Below the pieces are notes generated by a model, which did not search any database, was not told the origin of the DNA, and saw only the letters and a program-made list of their open reading frames with translations. Made by a program: the position numbers and the translations under genes. Shown in pieces: positions 33,521-45,179 of a stretch of DNA of 64,000 nt. Location: positions 59,600,021 to 59,664,020 of the forward strand of contig CM038046.1 of assembly GCA_021397845.1 (NCBI GenBank). The letters are read 5' to 3'. Each line of letters begins with the position of its first letter. Position 1 is the stretch's first letter. This DNA is from Areca catechu (taxonomy: Eukaryota > Streptophyta > Magnoliopsida > Arecales > Arecaceae).

Positions 33521-33521
33521 C

Positions 33522-35970
33522 TGTAAGGGTTTTGGTGACCAGGGCAGAAGCGTGGATTTCAAAAAATTTATTATGAAACTACTACCAAACCCTTAACCCA
33601 GGACCTCATTACTAGGAATTAAAACATTCAAACATGCATATATAATATAAATTAGAGTTTAGGCACCAACCTGAACCGCTAGTATCCAATTCGATGAAGA
33701 AAACCCTGATTCAGCCTTCTTCTCCACCAGGAGCCCAAACGTTCACCCTCCAACGGTGATCCACTTGAAACTTGGACAAGGAAGAACTCCTTCTTCAAGT
33801 TGCTTGGAGAAGTGGAACTCTTTCGGCAGCCTTTGGTCTATTGACCACTATAGGGCACCCTGTCCTACTGTAGGGCACTAAAGACACTCTCCTAAACCAC
33901 TCTTGATTTTAGGACAACACTCCTCAAAGACCCCTTAGGCTGATGTCCTAAAATAAAGCCTTGTCCTAGTAGAAAAGACCTTGTCTTAACAAGATAAGTC
34001 TTGTCTTAAAGAAAGGAGGGAGAGAGAGACACTCAGAATAGTACATTGGTGGAATTCTTATTTAATCAGACTCATTTCACTACCACCTATTTATAGATAC
34101 AAGAGGGGCATGTGATATGTCCTCCCATCAACTTATCAGATATGATTTTTTAAGACCGAAGAGAATCTATCTGTCTTGAAAAATCATATCTAATAAGCCC
34201 ATTCATGCACCGAAGGCCTTATTCACATCCCTTCTTTTATCTGGACGAATTCTTACTTGCCACATGTCAGTTACCGGTCCCTAGGAAGCCAAGAGGTGCC
34301 TCTTCAATTTCCAAACATTAAAGATTATGAAGAGTCTTGATAGTAGGACTCTCCATCAGGACCGCGCGCCACATGAAGAGTTGCAACTCTTCATGCACCG
34401 TGCGCGCCATCCTTCTTCCACGCAAATTTCAAAGAATGTTGACCAGTCAAAACATAGGCAATATGGGTATCATTGGAAAGAGCATAAAACATCCTTTCTG
34501 ACCGTATAAATTATATTCAAATCAGAGATCTATAGCTCACTCTATGCCCTTTTGAATTTAAGGTATCATTTAGGTACCAAGAGTCCCATGCCATTGGGAC
34601 TCTTCATGTATGGCACCTAAAATGCCCTTAAATCCAAATTAAAATCAGATTTAGCTCTAATTAGGCTAGCCCCACTTAGGACTCAACCTAAGTTAGGTTT
34701 CCCATAATTCGGTTAGCCCAATTAGCAAGCAACCGGACCCAATCCAATTAGGTTAGGAATTTGGTTAGCCTACATATACTAGTATGTAATCCGGCTAACC
34801 AATTAGGATCCTATGACCCTAATTAAATCATGAATGACTTCCTTGGCCAAGTCTCTATTGTGTGTGACCCATTGGGTTCCACATCTAGCTAGCAGTAGGT
34901 TTAGGTTTGAGTTGATTCGATCCAATCGAACCCGATTGACCTAATTACATCAAATTAGCTCACCTAATTGTCCAATTCGAATCACACATTGAATTGACTC
35001 ATGAAACCAAATAAATTGGTTCATGAAGACCTACAAGACAAGACTGATGTCTAGCAATATGTCATGCCTACCCAGAAGATGAGAAATTTTGGTGGATTTA
35101 CCAAAATACCCTTCAGTGGTGAGTTACCAAGCAATTCAGTCCTTCGATCAACTTACACCTTGAATATGACTATGGATATGGATACTTGTCAAATCCAATT
35201 TCATATTCATTCCTTGCTCAATCTGATAATGATGATTCATTAATGAACCATTAGAAACTGTTTCTAATGTTCATACTTTGATCAAAGATTTCCCGAATCT
35301 TCATTTGATTGAAATCATCTGGATGCGTTTCCCTCTTACTAGGGTTGATCGATTACTTTTTGACCTACTCAAAACCACCATATACAATCCACCATACCCA
35401 GTATCATCCCATGCATGACTCGGTGTCATGATTGAGTCTGAACCAAAGTATGGATTCATGCATACAAGATACCATGGCAGTCTCAGGTCAAAGGACCACA
35501 CGCACTACTCCCACTATGAGAACTATCTATTGACAAATAGTTAAGGTTCCATTAGATGTTCTCAAGCTGGATCCATTCAGTGAACTCATTCTCTAATGAG
35601 CACCCATATCTTAGTATTAGTATCAAACACAAGTGACTGTGAGATCAGTCACCCTCTTCACCAAGCATACATAGGATGTGCTTGTCTTACCGGAAACATT
35701 GATCCCCTACTCAATATCCTATCGACCAGGAATATTCTAGATTAGGGTTTTAAGGCTTTAGGTCTCACTGGTATGATCTCATCATAACCCTAGAACCATA
35801 GCCCTAATCTATGGGGTTCATCATATCTTAATAAAAACAATAAGACACAGCGTATGATGAAAATAAAATACCTTTATTAATTGATAATGTCAATACACTA
35901 GTTTGGGATACAAAAGAAAATCCTATCGAAATTCAATATTTCGATTGGCCTTTAGGGCATAATCCTTTTA
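33522..35970 (-). repeat. 5' LTR of Copia B
   Basis: TGTAAGGGTTTTGG...ATAATCCTTTTA; the terminal CA is mutated to TA. TATAAATA on the minus strand at 34088-34095. Aligns end to end with 25850-28300. Confidence 0.94.
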
Positions 35971-35975
35971 GGATC

Positions 35976-36138
35976 TTAATGGTCCAATTTAATTAGCCCT
36001 TTTTACCAACTTTAATTGGATTTTTATTTGAAAGCCTAATTAAGTATGGTTGGTTCAATTAGTTATTAGTTGGTTAAATCATGTGGTTAGTTATTCATTG
36101 AGTTCATGTAATTAGTTGAGTCATTGAGTACAGTATTA
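35976..36138. other. Unassigned sequence right of Copia B
   Basis: Continuation of 25576-25849 after removing Copia B and one GGATC. Together roughly 440 bp with no PBS, LTR edge or coding domain that I can recognise. It may be old host DNA or the eroded 5' end of G2. Confidence 0.4.
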
Positions 36139-37507
36139 CAAGAGGGGACCTAAGACAGCATCCCATGTGCACCCAATTGAAGACTCAAGACAACCCATGT
36201 GCTAGCCCAAGTCACAACCTCTTCTTGGTGCCACCTTTTCAAGGATTTAGACATCAACACATGTCATGTTTGGACATGTCACTCGGAAAACACTACTTGG
36301 TACTTCATCCAGGACAAGAACACATGCCATGTCACTTTTGTTTGGACATCCCACATGCCATGTTCTTTTATTTTTGGTCAGCTAAATGAAAGCAAAATTG
36401 GCACCACTTAATGTTAATAAAAGTAAAGCAGAAGGACTCCCCATGTTGGTGCCCTCCCACTCAAACTTTCCATGACAAAATCAAAAGGAGCCGGCCAAGC
36501 ATTTCACTTTTTCTTGTCTCCCACTTCAAGGAGAGTTCCAAGGTATTTGCTTACTAAAGGGAAGAAGGTTCAATGGTCTTCTACTTCAAGAGTTACGAGC
36601 AATCAAGATGGAAGCTGCTTAAGTCTCCTAAACTCAGGAGTTTCACCAAAACTCTTGAGTCTTCTTCAATCCAAACTAAAGAGTCCACTCACATACAAAA
36701 GTCTAGATCAGCCCAACAAGCAAGACTGCAAGAGTCCAAGATGCCCAGAAGTAGGAGTCTAGGAGTTGTATTCCAAGGGAGCACAAGTCTAGTCTTTGTG
36801 TCCCTTACAACACTGGTTATGGGTCTATAAATACCCCATCAAGCCCCTCTTTGTAATCAATTATTCATCAACAAACAATGAAATTTTATTGAATTCTCTT
36901 CCTTTGTTGTGTGCATCATGGGGTGTGAGGCACTTTTTCCTTTGTTCTTTGGAACATCGCGGGGTACGAGGCCTTACATATCCAGCCATCAAGAAAACCA
37001 AATCCATAATTTCTAAACCTTCCTTTCTTTCATTCTTTTTCTTTGCTTTGCTGTTTTTAATTCGTAAATCTTTCTTTGTTTAGTGTTACAAGTGAACAGG
37101 AATCAAGATTAGGTGTTCTTGCCTCGGAACCAACTTCACGTGAAAGATCGAAGCCCGGGATTCTAGTTCTTGAAACCCTGCCTTGGAGATCTTGAGAGTT
37201 CTGTCATATCCGATTCGGAGGAGCATTTCTTCATTGATAAAATTAGATCTTATTCCCTTCTCATAATTTCTGACTCGTTGAATAGATAAACACTAGTTTA
37301 CGATAGGTTCTCAGCCACCAAGTCCTATTTTTTTATAGTTTACTTTGTTAGGTTTACTTTGCGGGTAATAGCTAGTAGACTAGTCTTTCTTTATTAAATA
37401 CTTTGAGTCTCTAAAATTCTAAAAATGTAAAAAAATTAATCTCTATTTTTCCTCTATTAATTAGGTTTAAATATCAGTAATTTAATTTTGGTTATTATCC
37501 CACATCA
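36139..37507 (+). repeat. 5' LTR of G4
   Basis: The right edge is clear (...CCCACATCA at 37507, then the PBS). The left edge is uncertain: the AGAGGGGACC at 36141 lies where the family has TGATGGGGAC, but the TG is not preserved. Length about 1370 would fit the family. Plus-strand ORFs inside (36165-37083) have no recognisable domain. Confidence 0.6.
36826..36833 (+). promoter_or_regulatory. TATA box in the G4 LTR
   Basis: TATAAATA within GGTCTATAAATACCCCATC, the same context as the G2 LTR. The leader would begin roughly 30 bases downstream. Confidence 0.65.
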
Positions 37508-37511
37508 ATTT

Positions 37512-37523
37512 TGGTATCAGAGC
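37512..37523 (+). promoter_or_regulatory. Primer-binding site of G4
   Basis: Perfect TGGTATCAGAGC, four bases after the LTR edge. Confidence 0.92.
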
Positions 37524-38615
37524 CATGTTAAACTAGGGTTTAATCTCTCTTGTGCCGACTTAGTTCTCTTTAGGTACTCGGATTGGGTGCTTCACCATGG
37601 CCATCCAGTCATAGGAAAAAGAAGGGCTGCAAGACCCTCACAACCCATTCAAATAAGATTTTCTATGGCATGTAGGGGTGCCGCTGTGAATTGACCCTTG
37701 AAAAAGAAAATAAAGAGATAGGCATCTTTAGGTTTTAATTTCTGCATCTCGGCCATCTCAGTACATTTTATATTATTTTAATTATTTTTGTCTGTAGGTA
37801 ACTCCTAAAAATCTGATTTTTATTTTATTGGATTCTATATAATTGAAAATATTTTTCAGAGCTTTCTCATAAATTATTTCGGTCTGTAGATTTTCTTCTT
37901 ACCAAAATACTACCCGAGATAGTTCTTTCCTATTCTTCAGCAAAGCTAATTTCAACAAGTTTAGGATTCTTTTCATAAAAAAAAATTTACATATTTTAAT
38001 ATTTTTTGCATATTAGGTACTTATCTGCAAAATATATCCTTGTTTTACAAAAAGAAATTAATTAATTTTTATTTTCTTTTATTTTTGCTTATTTGCATAT
38101 TAGAGTTTCATCTTATGTGTGCATCATCAAGTAAATGAATCTTAAGGGCACTTGAACATCTAGATCGGGGTAGGGTTTCATCACCTGTACTAAGCCCACA
38201 ATAACTACATATTACATCCAAACCTAGTCTTAATTAAAATTGATTAGACTTAATTTGCTCTAGTGAGCTAGGGACACCAATAGGTCGGGTTCAACCTTTT
38301 TGGGAAAACTAGTTACACTTAATTCAACATTCATGTCTTGAAGCTGGTGTCTAGGCTAGAGGTCCAGAGGCAAACATCCTAAGTTGTTTCATGGTTTTTA
38401 ATCAGGACCCTGCAAGAGCAAGGGGAGCTTCCCATGACCCCACCTCTTACCTAGCTAGTGGATAACATAATTGTTGTCTTGGCTGTGATTCAGTCGACTC
38501 ATTTTGTTTGAGCTCTAGGTTTAGGAAACCCTAGTTCGAGTCTTGTGTGTGTTCATGACCCCTAGATTAAGAACCCAATACTAGTAGTCTCACCCAAACC
38601 TAATGCAGTCTGACC
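37524..38615 (+). other. G4 untranslated leader
   Basis: Non-coding, AT-rich in the first half. The second half shares blocks with the other family leaders ('gctagggacaccaataggtcgg' near 38270; 'agcttcccatgaccccacctcttacc' near 38430, also in G5 near 50505). Confidence 0.65.
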
Positions 38616-38790
38616 ATGGATTACAACTCTGACACCTTTTTGAGGTTCATGACCGAATAATTTGCTCTAGTGAATAATAAGTTTGACTGACTAGATGACC
38701 GATTTGAAAACCTAGAAAGGACCCGAAAGACTCGTACTAAGCCTAAACTTGAGACACCCTTACCCACACCACCCAATCCTAGGATAGCCC
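38616..38790 (+). pseudogene. gag of G4, N-terminal part
   Basis: Start at 38616 (MDYNSDTFLRFMTE), followed by in-frame stops at codons 15 and 25, then NNKFD and RFENLERTRKTRTKPKLE, the same heptad-like N-terminal segment as in G5 and G1. It ends at the Copia E insertion point (38790). The same frame continues at 44359 after removal of Copia E and one copy of AGCCC, with no shift, so the insertion itself did not change the frame. Confidence 0.7.
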
Positions 38791-40329
38791 TGTTGGGAAT
38801 TGTGTCCCAAAGCCAATCGCTTAGGTTGTAGTCAGTTGTACTCAGTATTGTAATTTGTATATGAATTAATAAAAGATTATTTTGGTAGCTCATCACATTA
38901 TTCATTTTCCTGTAATAAAATCTATGTGATGAAGTCCTTTGGACTGCACTAACTTTGATATAGAGAGGATATATCGAGTGGTCCTTTAAAATGGTTCACA
39001 ACCAAAGGATACATTATACAGGATGACAATGCATTAAGTAATGGTTGTTATGGTTCATATTGTTTGGGTGTCCTCTTGACCAAAGGAGTGTGGTGACACT
39101 GATTTGATCTGCAAGTGGGATGTGTGACATCTCATTGAACGTGACTCCGTGGAGCTTCTTTCTGCCAAAGGATTACTCGCTATTAGATATGGGTATATGT
39201 GTCCCTCCGACCTGAGGTCACCATGGTAGCTTGCAAGCAACTCCCTGTGCTTTGGTGCCAGACTATCCGGATTTCTAATCCGGTGATGGAAGATTTTTGG
39301 GTACAGGCACTTGTGAAGCAGTGGTGGACCAAGATGGAATCGACCTGTCCAAATCGTTTAGATTGAATGTCTCACAGTGTCTCAATTTAGCAAATCCTCG
39401 ACCGAGATAGTTTTAGTGAGGAGTCACTGGACTTGCAAGGTTGAGACATGTTGTGGATTGACTTTGTTAGGGTTGGCAGTCTAACCCTAGGTCATCAAGA
39501 GCATTGGAGGTCAAAGGGATGAATTATACGGTTACCTTATGCCAGAGGTTCGATAGGTTGCTCTCGCATCTTCGACCTATTCGGATGATGGGACCCATTG
39601 CTAGATGGTATCTTGTGCTGGTACTGGAAGTGTTCCAATGCTACCATTTAGGATTGAACCTATGAGATTACATGCCATAGAGGATTTCTTCCTGATCTCG
39701 GAGCTGATCAACGATTGAAAATTATTTCGGTATTAAGGTCAAACGGTCTGATTGAGCACATAATTGATTTTTTCTAATCAATCTGGTCTGATTTGGATCG
39801 ACCAAGATTGATTTGGGTCAACCAAAAACTGTTCCTGGTAGACCAGGACTGGACCCAATTTTTTTACTGATCGGGTTTGGTCGAACCGTTGTCTTTATGA
39901 ACCAGTTTTTGGGTTTGTTGAATCAATTTAAACATGGGATGTTTACTCAGTATTTTCTCCTTTCTTCCCCTGTTCGGTTGCCCTATTTTTTACCGTGCAT
40001 GAGATAAGAATATCTAGTAGATCGGATGTCGCATGAGATAAGAACAGCCTGAGATCGAATCCTGCTTGGGATTTCATCCATAGCACTGCGATATGGAATT
40101 GGTCTCACAGTGTTTTTCTCCTGCACATCTTCCTCTCTCGATCGCAGCTTTCATGGTGATATAGCCTGCAGTTCCCAGCATTTTAACCGATTCAAATGCA
40201 TTTCAAAAGGTTTTTGGTTTTATCTAGATTCCTCTCACGATCTCTTCCCTGCATTCTTGGGTGTTCTCTACCTATCATATTTTTTAGGTGGTAGGCCATG
40301 AGAAAAGGAGATGAGAGGGGAAGAAATAG
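38791..40329 (+). repeat. Truncated 5' LTR of Copia E
   Basis: Aligns with 42081-43627 of the 3' LTR and stops at GGGGAAGAAATAG (40329), where pol sequence begins. In the 3' LTR the same words continue with GGTATGGG for another 700 or so bases. The first 160 bases differ at roughly one in ten positions from the 3' LTR by eye. Confidence 0.92.
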
Positions 40330-42070
40330 TGGATGAACCTGCACACTCTAAGGACATCATAGAACCTGCTATGATTGGATCACACCCGGAACCCATGACT
40401 AGGAGATCCGTTAGAGTACCGCATCAGCCAGACATATATTATGGTTTCTTGGTCCGGGACAGTGATCCCATTGAACTCGATGAGAATGATGAGGATCCAA
40501 TCACCTATATGGATGCACTTCAGAGATCTGACTCTGAGGTGTGGCTTGGAGCCATGCGATCCGAGATGGAGTCCATGGAGATCAACAATGTATGGACATT
40601 GGTTGATCCATTTGAAGGGATAAAATCCATTGGGTGCAAGTGGATTTTCAAGAAAAAAAGGAGCGCAGATGAGAAAGTGGAGACTTATAAAGCCCGTCCG
40701 ATTGCTAAGGGGTATCGTCAGCGATATGGTATCGATTATGATGAGACGTTCTTCCTTGTGGCAATGCTTAAGTCCATTCGAATCATGCTTGCTTTGGCAG
40801 TACATTTTGACTATGAGATATGGCAGATGGATGTCCGTACTACTTTCCTGAATGGGGAGCTAGATGAGGAGGTGTATATAATACAGCCTGAAGGGATCAC
40901 ATCCACAAACGAGTCAAAAGTGTGCAAATTATAGAGGTCCATTTATGGACTCAAGCAAGCATCTCAAAGTTGGAACATGCGATTTGATAGGTGTATCAAA
41001 TCGTATGGCTTCGTTAGGAACGAAGAGAAACCCTGCATCTAAAAGTGGGTTAATGGTTCTGTGATTGTATTCCTAGTACTGTATGTTGATGACATTCTCT
41101 TAATCAAGAATGACATCGCAGCATTGCAAGGAATAAAAGTCTGGTTGTCATCTTAGTTCTTCATGAAGGACTTGGGTGAAGCTTCTTTCATACTGGGTAT
41201 GATTATCTATAGAGAAGATCTAAGAGGCTTCTGGGATTGTCTCAGTCTATGTATATTAATACCGTGCTGAAACGGTTCATCACGGAGAATTCCAAGAAAG
41301 GCTATCTCCCGATAGGTTCTGGAATTACTCTTTCCAAGAAGGATTGTGCGACAACTCCTGAGGAAAGAAAGCGCATGAGTAGAGTTCCTTATGCTTCTAT
41401 AGTTGGTTTTATCATGTATGCTATGGCATGTACTAGACCATATGTAGCATATTCACTAGGAGTGGTGAGCAGATACCAGTCTGACCCACGTGAGGCGCAT
41501 TGGAAGGTGGTTAAGACCATCCTGAAGTATTTGAGAAATACTAAGGACCAATGGCTGATTTATGGAGAACCTGACTTGAAACTTATGGGGTATACTGACT
41601 CCAGTTTCCAGTCAGATAGAGATAATAGCAAGAGTGTGTCAGGGTTTGTGTTTACCATGAATGGAGGAGCGATATGCTGGAAGAGTTCCAAGCATGCAAC
41701 AGTTGCAGACTCGGTATGCGAAGTAGAGTACATTACAGCATCAGATGCAGCAATGGAAGCCATGTGGTTGCAAAAGTTCCTTGGAGAGCTAGGGGTGGCA
41801 CCTTCCCTAGATGGTCATATTCCAGTGTATTGTGATAGCACAGGAGCCATTGCTTAAGCTAAGGAGCCAAAGTCTCATCATTGCACCTAGCACTTTCTGC
41901 GGCGCTATCACCTCATGCGAGAGATCGTGGAACAAGGCGACATTAATATTTTGAAGATCGATGGAAAGGAGAATCTTGCCGACCCCTTCACTAAAGCACT
42001 CAGAATCAAAGTGTTCGATTATTGTAAAAATGAAATGGATATTAAATACTGTTCTGATTGGCTTTAGTAC
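40311..42070 (+). pseudogene. Copia E pol remnant: reverse transcriptase and RNase H, LTR-fused start
   Basis: The first open stretch (40311-40934, 207 codons) begins with an ATG inside the LTR (MRGEEI) and passes without a stop into pol. Visible: RSVRVPHQPDIYYGFLVRDS, WLGAMRSEMESMEINNVWTL, IGCKWIFKKKRSADEKVETY, YEIWQMDVRTTFLNGELDEE with the catalytic Asp retained. Stops follow at 40932, after EEKPCI, and before FFMKDLGEASFILGM. The second catalytic pair is intact (VLYVDDILLIKND, about 41080). After a frameshift near 41215 comes a 206-codon piece: KKGYLPIGSGITLSKKDC, CTRPYVAYSLGVVSRYQ, and RNase H with MGYTDSSFQSD, CEVEYITASDA and VYCDSTGAIA. It ends with an eroded ADPFTKAL near 42000. Product if made: an inactive, integrase-less fragment. 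Confidence 0.9.
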
Positions 42071-42080
42071 AAGTGGGAGT
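42071..42080 (+). promoter_or_regulatory. Polypurine tract of Copia E
   Basis: AAGTGGGAGT directly before the 3' LTR, similar to the Copia B tract (AGTGCAAGTGGGAGAT). Confidence 0.75.
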
Positions 42081-44353
42081 TGTTGGGAATTGTGTCTCAA
42101 AGCTAATCGCTTAGGCTGTAGGTGGTTGTGCTCAGTATTGTAATTTGTATATGAATTAATAGAACTTTATTTTGGTAACTCATCACATTATTCATTTTCC
42201 TGTAATGAACTCTATGTGATGAAGTCCTTAGGACTGCATTGACTTTGATATAGAGAGGATATATCGAGTGGTCCTTTAAAAAGGTTCACAACCAAAGGAT
42301 ACATTGTACAGGATAGCAATGTATCAAGGTAGGTTGTTGTGGTTCACATCATTTGGTTGTCCTCTTGACCAAAGGAGTATGGTGACACTGATTTGATCTA
42401 CAAGTGGGATGTGTGACATCTCATTGAATGTGACTCCGTGGAGCTCCTTTCTGCCAAAGGATTGCTCATGATTGCATAGGGGTATATGTGTCCCTCCGAC
42501 CTGAGGTCACCATGATATCTTGCAAGCAACTTCCTGTGCTTTGGTGCCAAACTAATCAGATTTCTAATCCGGTGATGGAAGGTTTCTGGGTACAGGCAAG
42601 TACATATGGAGCAGTGGTGGACCAAGATGGAATTGACCTGTCCAAATTATTTGGATTGAATGTCTCGCAGTGTCTCAATTTAGTAAATCCTCGGCCGTGG
42701 TAGTCCTAGTGAGGAGTCACTGGACTTACGAGGTTGAGACATGTTATGGATTGACTTGGTTAGGATTGGCAATCTAACCCTAGGTCATCTTGAGCATTGG
42801 AGGTCAAAGGGATGAATTATATGGTAACCATATGCCAAAGGTTCTCATAGATTGCTCTCGCATCTTCGGCCTATCCGGATGTCAGGACCCATTACAAGAT
42901 GGTATCTTGTACTAGTACTGGAAGTGTTCCAATACTACCGTTTAGGTTCGAACCTATGAGGTCACATGCCATAGAGGATTTCTTCCTGATCTGGGAGCCG
43001 ATCAACGATTGAAAATTGTTTCGGTATTAATGTCAAACGGTCTGATTGAGCACAGATTGGATTTTTTCTGATCAATCTGGTATGATTTGGATCGACCAGG
43101 ATTGGTTTGGGTCAACTAGGAACTGTTCCTGATAGGACAGGACTGGACCCGATTTTCTTATTGATCGGGTTTGGTCGAACCGAGGTTTTTATGAACCAAT
43201 TTTTGGGTTTGTTGAATCGATTTAAACATGGGACGTTTACTCGATATTTTCTCCTTTCTTCCCCTGTTCGATAGCCCTGTTTTTTATCGTGTGTGAGAGA
43301 TAAGAATATCCAGTAGATTGGATGCCGCATGGGATAAGAACAGCCTGAGATCGAATCCTACTTGGGATTTCATCCATAGCACTGTGATTTAGAATGGGTC
43401 TCATGGTGTTTTTCTCCCGTACGTCTTCCTCTCTCTCAGTCGCAGCTTTCATGATGATACAGCCTGCGGTTCCCAGCATTTTAACCAATTTAAATGCATT
43501 TCAAAAGGTTTTTGGTTTTATCTGGATTCCTCTCATTATCTCTTCCCTGCATTCTTGGGTGTTCTCTGCCTGTCATATTTTTTAGGTGGTAGGCCATGAG
43601 AAAAGGAGATGAGAGGGGAAGAAATAGGGTATGGGAAAAAAAGGTGCAGAGAGCGATTAGTTACCGTGTGTGAGAGAGTTTTTGGGACGGATATTTGAGC
43701 CTGAAATTTGTTTAGCATTTCATGAATTTCTTCCTTGTTGTTTTTAAGTTTTCAGTGTGTGCTCTTGGTGGAGTATGGGCGGTCTTGGAGAAGACCGTCC
43801 ATGAAGACTTGTTTGGTTTTCCCTACTCCACCTATCCATGGCCTATTTATTGATTCCTAGAGGACTAGCATCCATCTGGGAGTTGGATCAGCGAGAGCCC
43901 GCGCGTGGATACTCTAGAGGGTGGACATTTGGATACCTTGAGAGATTCGACCGATCCCTTTCTTGTTCTTGCTGTTGAAGCCCTATTTGTAGATTTGTTC
44001 TAAAGACTGCTAGAGTTCATGTTGACGTCCTCTTCTTCCAGATTTGTTTTGCTATTGAAGGAAGTTGGCTTCTTCCTGCTTCAATCCAAAATTCAGAACA
44101 AAAGGAAGCTTTATAAGGTATATTATTTCCTTTTTGTTATCATGCATGTTTAGATCTAGATTTATTCATATTGTTTATAATTATTGCACTTGCCTATACA
44201 TGCCTGTGTATTAGTTATATGCATCATGTTTATGTTAGATCCTGTGCATGAGTAGGTTTTTCCATATGCATGTTTAAAAATTTTAATTATGCAATACCTA
44301 CTCCCTAGTGTAGCATGCCTAGGGTAGGCATCCGATGCACTGGTTTTCTTACA
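42081..44353 (+). repeat. 3' LTR of Copia E
   Basis: TGTTGGGAATTGTG...TTTTCTTACA, 2273 bp. Small ORFs on both strands (42398-43718) correspond to ORFs in the 5' copy and have no domain. Confidence 0.92.
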
Positions 44354-44358
44354 AGCCC

Positions 44359-45145
44359 CTTGCCTTGACCCAATCTAGGATCTTAGTTCGAAGAGACCTC
44401 TAGAACAATGGCAAAGGCCCAGTTACAGACCCAAGCTTGTATCTGAGCACATACCCCTGTCTTCTGAACCCAGATCCTATGAGTCCATATCCTACGAGCA
44501 AGAGGAACCCATAGTCCATCAACCTGAAACCTATAGGATTAGTATCCCTAGGTATCAACCAAGTATTAGTCAGGTTCCACTTAGTCAACCTGAACCCAAT
44601 AGGATTAGTACACCTAGCCAGAACCACGAAATCAGTCCACCTCCCCTTAATCGACCCACCTCTACTACCCCATTGGTTCACCAAGCTGCCATTGTAGTGG
44701 AAGTTTTTGAAGCTGATGTGAGCTTAGTAGATGAGTATAAGCAAAAAGAGGAGATACCTATAGCTAACTTAGAATTAGCTGACTCAATATGTACCCAAAC
44801 TAAATCCAACCCAAAGATAGATAATCTTGACCATACCCAAACTGAAGCCAGCCTAGAGTTAATTGACCCTGACCAGACTGAAACTATGCTAGTAGAATCC
44901 TTAGAAAAAGAAATCCATGAGGAACCTAACCCTACTACTAAGACCTTACCTAAGAAAACTTTAGAAAAGTGTCAAGTCATAGAGCCTAGTCCTAAAATTC
45001 AGGAACTAGAAGAGATTATTGAGGACTTGATTTTTCCAAACCAACAACCTCAGGAAGAATTCACCCCATCAATCCTAATTGAAGATCTTTTTCTTGAAAT
45101 TTCCGACTCATTCTTCTATAGGGCAGATATTGTAGAAATATCCTA
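44359..45145 (+). pseudogene. gag of G4, C-terminal part
   Basis: Continues the 38616 frame. One stop lies near 44380, then an open frame to 45145. Segments in order: YESISYEQEEPIVHQPETYR; ISIPRYQPSISQVPLSQPEP and RISTPSQNHEISPPPLNRPT, equivalents of the Ser/Pro-rich part of G1 and G2; VEVFEADVSLVDEY, the acidic motif shared by all copies; a long Glu/Thr/Pro-rich tail with repeated DQTE/HTQTE words; and FLEISDSFFYRADIVEIS then a stop. The internal ATG at 44673 is not the true start. No zinc knuckle is seen. Confidence 0.75.
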
Positions 45146-45179
45146 AACCTTTAACATATTTCCGACCCATTCTTCTATA
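45099..45179. repeat. 22-bp direct repeat at the G4/Copia C junction
   Basis: ATTTCCGACTCATTCTTCTA(TA) at 45099-45120, inside G4 gag, is repeated with one change at 45158-45179, immediately before recognisable Copia C pol (45180). The 37 bases between are G4 gag end plus short A/T-rich filler. This looks like templated filler at a repaired deletion. Confidence 0.6.

Larger units (their letters stand above)
25850..35970 (-). mobile_element. Copia B: full-length Angela-type Ty1/copia element
   Basis: LTRs 25850-28300 and 33522-35970 (2451 and 2449 bp), PBS 33509-33520, polypurine tract 28301-28316, perfect 5-bp target duplication GGATC (25845-25849 and 35971-35975). The internal region encodes a single gag-pol polyprotein on the minus strand, with long LTRs and wording (KGYLPIGHGIHLSKK, CTRPDVAYALGIASRFQ) like BARE/Angela. 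The LTRs differ every dozen or so bases in the first 250 by eye, so the insertion is not recent. Confidence 0.95.
38791..44353 (+). mobile_element. Copia E: internally deleted Angela-type Ty1/copia element in G4 gag
   Basis: Starts TGTTGGGAATTGTGTC (38791) and ends ...GGTTTTCTTACA (44353), with perfect 5-bp target duplication AGCCC (38786-38790 and 44354-44358). Consists of a truncated 5' LTR (38791-40329), a piece of pol (RT and RNase H) and a full 3' LTR (42081-44353). The end of the 5' LTR, PBS, leader, gag, protease and integrase are missing, so it cannot move by itself and lacks a priming site. Confidence 0.93.
36139..45145 (+). mobile_element. G4: Ty3/gypsy element, 5' part, interrupted by Copia E
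   Basis: LTR, PBS, leader and gag in plus orientation, same family as G1-G3 (shared leader and gag segments). It is split within gag by Copia E (38791-44353) and cut off at about 45145, where it meets truncated Copia C. Nothing beyond gag and no 3' LTR is seen. Confidence 0.75.

Noticed and set aside
36165..37083. Cluster of plus-strand ORFs (60-96 codons)
   Set aside because: They lie in the G4 LTR around its TATA box, overlap in several frames and show no domain.
40380..40805. 141-codon minus ORF opposite Copia E reverse transcriptase
   Set aside because: Antisense shadow of the RT frame; the plus strand carries all recognisable motifs.
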